This document shows, piece by piece, positions 61,494 through 64,000 of a stretch of DNA of 64,000 nt. The DNA lies in assembly GCA_002699585.1 (NCBI GenBank), contig PABP01000008.1, positions 1 to 64,000 on the forward strand, given 5' to 3'. This DNA comes from Anaerolineaceae bacterium. Its GTDB lineage: Bacteria; Chloroflexota; Anaerolineae; Aggregatilineales; Phototrophicaceae. The translations under genes and the position numbers were made by a program. Below the pieces are notes generated by a model. It did not search any database and was not told the DNA's origin. It saw nothing but the letters and a program-made list of their open reading frames with translations. Numbering within the stretch: the first letter of the stretch is position 1; every line of letters begins with the position of its first letter.

Positions 61494-61880
61494 ATGGCAT
61501 TTGAATTCGACCGCCGTATCCGCATTATGGTCGCTGACCGCGATGCATTTACCCTCCAGATGTATCGCCTTATCTTCCAGGCGTATGATACATTTGACCT
61601 TGTCGCCGTTGCCGAGACGGGCATCGAACTATTGCGCCTGTGCCAGCGTCAGCAGCCAGACGTCGTATTGATCGATCTGGGCCTGCCACACTTTAACGGC
61701 ATCAAAGCAGCTCGTTTTTTGCGCATGTTATATCCGTGGCTGACGATCATCGGCATTGCACGCGGCACGGTTCATGAAGAAACGCGCCAGCAGTTCATGC
61801 AAGCCGGGGCCAATCGCTGCCTATCGAGTATCGGCAGTATTCATGACCTCATCGATACGGTTTACGACGCCTATCGTTAG
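61494..61880 (+). CDS. Stand-alone receiver-domain protein, degenerate
   Basis: 128 residues from the ATG at 61494 (AGGGAT upstream). Receiver fold: IRIMVADRDAFTLQMYRLIFQAYDTFDLVAVAETGIELL gives the acidic pair Asp15/Asp17, VVLIDLGLPHFNGI gives phospho-acceptor Asp61, then LTIIGIARGTVHEE and AGANRCLSSIGSIHDLIDTVYDAY. The Thr/Ser switch residue near 89 is Ala or Arg, and the invariant Lys after the sixth strand (usually Y-L-x-K) is Ser. No output domain. It may bind partners without normal phosphorylation control. Confidence 0.82.
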   Translation: MAFEFDRRIRIMVADRDAFTLQMYRLIFQAYDTFDLVAVAETGIELLRLCQRQQPDVVLIDLGLPHFNGIKAARFLRMLYPWLTIIGIARGTVHEETRQQFMQAGANRCLSSIGSIHDLIDTVYDAYR

Positions 61881-62062
61881 GTCATCTTCGCTGTAGTCCA
61901 CCGTCATGGCTAAAACTTGACCTCAAAGTGCGCAGGGTGTTCCCCAGGGTTGGCTGGATTAGCCCAATTCTCTCGTTTCTGCTGTCCCTAAACGCAGCAA
62001 AGTATGTATACTGATAGTATGCAAAACGTTTGAATTTTCCGAACTATGGTGGGAGCCTGACT

Positions 62063-63076
62063 ATGCTGCGGTTTAAGGGGAGAGTGTTGCTGGCTACGGT
62101 GCTGGTATTAGGCATGGCGCTGGGTATTGTGCAATCACAATCAGACCGCGCCGCGATTTTGGAAGTGTTATCCCCAGGTGTAGAAATCTTGCGCACAGGC
62201 ACCGACAATTGGTTGCCCATTTCTGTGGAATCCGTGGTCGGTGTGGGCGACATCGTACGCACCGACGACACCGGGACAGCCCGCGTCACCTTCTTCGCCG
62301 ATGGTGTTGATACCGAAGTACTGCCCAACAGTGAATATCGCATTGATGCCTTCCAGGGTGATGACACTAGTTTTACCCTGCGGGTGAGTGTGCTTTTTGG
62401 TCAGACGCGCCAGCGTCTACAGCGCGTGCTGGATGCCGCCTCATCGTATAGCATCGATACCCCCGGTATGACCCTGGCTGCGCGTGGTACCCAATTTGCG
62501 GTTCGTGTGGAAGACACCGGGCGCTCGGCCATGTTGGTCTCTGAAGGTGTTGTAGCGGCGGATGGGGCCTCTGATGAAACGGAAGTTCCGGCGGAATTTG
62601 GCATTCGTGCGCCGGAAGATGGCCCGCTGAGTGATGTGGTCCGCGCCAGCACTTTCGATGAACTCGACAGCGCCCTGGATGGTTGTACTGTCACGGTCAC
62701 GACGCCTGACGACGTCAGCATCAACGTACGCAATGCCCCCAACGTCGATGCCGAGTTGATTGGCTATGCAAACGCTGCCGACATCGGCCTGTTCTATGGC
62801 CGCACGACCTCAACAGGTTGGTACCGCATCGTCTTTGAAGACCAGTACGGTTGGATTCTGTCATCCTCTGCCCAAATCACCGATAGCTGCTCCATGCTGC
62901 GCGAATTTGACGACGACTACGTCGAAGACGGGTCCTCAGTACTGCCGCAGTCGGTCACCAGTGGCGATGCCGAAGCGACCGAAGAACCCGCGCCAGATGA
63001 CGCGAGCGACGAAGCAGCCGAACCCACTCCAGAGGCCACAGAAGAAGCTACGGAAGAAGCAGGCAGCGGATCGTAG
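62063..63076 (+). CDS. Secreted FecR-domain protein with SH3-like domain
   Basis: 337 residues from the ATG at 62063 (GGGAG 8 bases upstream). Signal peptide MLRFKGRVLLATVLVLGMAL. The FecR-type domain is readable as VLSPGVEILRTGTDNWLPI...VGVGDIVRTDDTGTARVTFFADGVDTEVLPNSEYRID...YSIDTPGMTLAARGTQFAVRV. Residues about 205-285 form a bacterial SH3 module (VSINVRNAPNVDAELIG...GWYRIVFEDQYGWILSSSAQI), and the C-terminus is a Glu/Thr/Pro-rich tail. It is followed after 29 bp by the CHASE2 gene, with which it likely works at the envelope. Confidence 0.87.
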   Translation: MLRFKGRVLLATVLVLGMALGIVQSQSDRAAILEVLSPGVEILRTGTDNWLPISVESVVGVGDIVRTDDTGTARVTFFADGVDTEVLPNSEYRIDAFQGDDTSFTLRVSVLFGQTRQRLQRVLDAASSYSIDTPGMTLAARGTQFAVRVEDTGRSAMLVSEGVVAADGASDETEVPAEFGIRAPEDGPLSDVVRASTFDELDSALDGCTVTVTTPDDVSINVRNAPNVDAELIGYANAADIGLFYGRTTSTGWYRIVFEDQYGWILSSSAQITDSCSMLREFDDDYVEDGSSVLPQSVTSGDAEATEEPAPDDASDEAAEPTPEATEEATEEAGSGS

Positions 63077-63105
63077 TCATGCGTGACGACAGTGCCTGAC
63101 ACGTT

Positions 63106-64000
63106 ATGGAAAATGCCACACCGCAATTAAGACGCCGACTTGCTCTCTGGGTCATGCAGATGCGCCTGGCCCAGTCGTTGTGGGTCGGTGTTTTGTTGGC
63201 CGGCTTGTTGCTCCTTTTCTGGTGGAACAACGCCTTTGTTCAGCTCCAACTGAGTACATTTAACGCCTATTTCATCCCCCAGACGACCTCTGGCAAGGTC
63301 GTGTTGGTTGCGCTCGATGATGCCAGTCTGTCGCGCTATGGCAGCACCCCGGCAGAGTGGTCGCGCAGTGTCTATGTGGATTTCATCGATGCCATTGCGG
63401 CTGCCAACCCACGCCTGCTGGCCTTCGATCTGATTTTTAGTGAGCCAGACGAAGGCGATCAGGATTTTGCGGATGCCCTCGGTCGCTTGCGTCAGAACGA
63501 TGCCGGTACACGGACCTTGATGGCCGTCGCCGGGGCCAATCAAGCTGTGGTGACGGACGAAGTAGGCGACTTTGGTCCGGGGCTGGTCTACTCGCAAGCG
63601 CTGGTGCCTGTGCCCACACTCGCTGAACACGCCGACTATCTCGGCGTGGTCAACGGCTTCCCCGACGCTGATACGCGCGTTCGTCGTCAGCTATCGCATG
63701 CCGAACTCAACGGGGAAACCTATCTGTCGTTCAGCCTTGCCGCCTATATGGGCTACCGTCGCATTCCTGCTTCGCTCTTCAGCGAACTGATTGCCTACAC
63801 CGATGATGGGTTGCTGCTCAACGAGCAAACGGGCTTTGTGCTGCCCGTCGATGAACGCGGCCTGTGGGAGCAGAACTTCTTCGGCCCACCATCGACCGAG
63901 AACCGGCTGACGTTCCCGGTTGTGTCCTTCGTCGATGTCGTTGATGGTCAGTTTGACCCGGCGCTTTTTGCGGATAAATCCGTGTTGGTCGGCCTGGAGC
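63106..64000 (+). CDS. CHASE2-domain sensor protein, N-terminal part
   Basis: The frame is open to the window edge; 298 residues are visible from the ATG at 63106. A membrane helix (LWVGVLLAGLLLLFWW) leads into the outer CHASE2 domain: TTSGKVVLVALDDASLSRYGSTPAEWSRSVYVDFIDAIAAANPRLLAFDLIFSEPDEGDQDFADAL and, near the end, PPSTENRLTFPVVSFVDVVDGQFDPALFADKSVLVGL. After CHASE2 such proteins usually have three helices and an adenylate cyclase, kinase or GGDEF output, which lies outside the window. The pairing with the FecR gene 29 bp upstream is common in cyanobacteria and Chloroflexota. Confidence 0.88.
   Translation, partial: MENATPQLRRRLALWVMQMRLAQSLWVGVLLAGLLLLFWWNNAFVQLQLSTFNAYFIPQTTSGKVVLVALDDASLSRYGSTPAEWSRSVYVDFIDAIAAANPRLLAFDLIFSEPDEGDQDFADALGRLRQNDAGTRTLMAVAGANQAVVTDEVGDFGPGLVYSQALVPVPTLAEHADYLGVVNGFPDADTRVRRQLSHAELNGETYLSFSLAAYMGYRRIPASLFSELIAYTDDGLLLNEQTGFVLPVDERGLWEQNFFGPPSTENRLTFPVVSFVDVVDGQFDPALFADKSVLVGLE

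Overview
The window looks like a chromosomal piece of a Chloroflexota bacterium, most likely of the Anaerolineae/Phototrophicales type. This is inferred from gene content, not from a marker gene: a Ser/Thr kinase fused to a STAND NTPase and WD40 repeats, an ECF sigma factor with a zinc-finger anti-sigma factor carrying SH3-like domains, a FecR/CHASE2 gene pair, deazaflavin-type oxidoreductases, an Flp-type pilin, Thr/Glu/Pro-rich linkers, and many short intergenic hairpin repeats. No rRNA, tRNA, CRISPR array or insertion sequence was seen. Both window edges cut genes (a surface protein at 1 and a CHASE2 protein at 64000).

Layout. 1-8.6 kb: end of a wall-anchored repeat protein, a nitronate monooxygenase-like flavoprotein, a nucleotidyltransferase, a secreted amidohydrolase, and a metal-efflux ATPase with its SmtB/ArsR repressor and a recognisable operator. 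8.7-17.7 kb: scattered metabolic genes (GH13 glycosidase, TIM-barrel epimerase, deazaflavin oxidoreductase, VOC protein, aldo/keto reductase, class IV aminotransferase, PNPOx-like protein, GNAT). 18-26.8 kb: a 1047-aa protein with a GAP1-like N-terminus, a beta-propeller glycosidase-like protein, an oxidoreductase-MazG operon, and a sigma/anti-sigma operon. 26.8-33.4 kb: a chain of hairpins that looks like a structured RNA, the 1533-aa kinase-STAND-WD40 protein, then an AT-rich patch with one orphan gene and one gene broken by an in-frame TAG. 33.5-46.8 kb: DinB protein, flippase-like membrane protein, pentapeptide protein, phosphotriesterase-like hydrolase, a duplication scar, CPBP protease, C69 dipeptidase, a TetR gene sharing an operator with a deazaflavin oxidoreductase, and a 979-aa beta-CASP nuclease. 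47-52.6 kb: a plasmid-like module of iteron-like repeats, winged-helix gene, parA, parB, a candidate antisense RNA and a primase-polymerase. 52.7-64 kb: menA, a protein with a PHAX-like RNA-binding domain, an oxidoreductase, an Flp pilin with a structured leader, an operon of kinase-like genes plus a methyltransferase/double-glycosyltransferase fusion, a degenerate receiver domain, and the FecR-CHASE2 pair.

Two intergenic repeat families are spread through the window. Family A is about 110 bp, has two TTCG-capped hairpins, and has seven full and three half copies. Family B is a short palindrome of the GTAGGGGC...GCCCCTAC type whose centre varies but stays palindromic, with six copies and a related seventh.

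The strongest candidates for something undescribed are the RNA at 26850-27075, with two hairpins whose seven-base loops are complementary, and the replicon-like module at 47.4-52.6 kb with its minus-strand small RNA candidate. All functional assignments rest on motifs read by eye; no database search was run.
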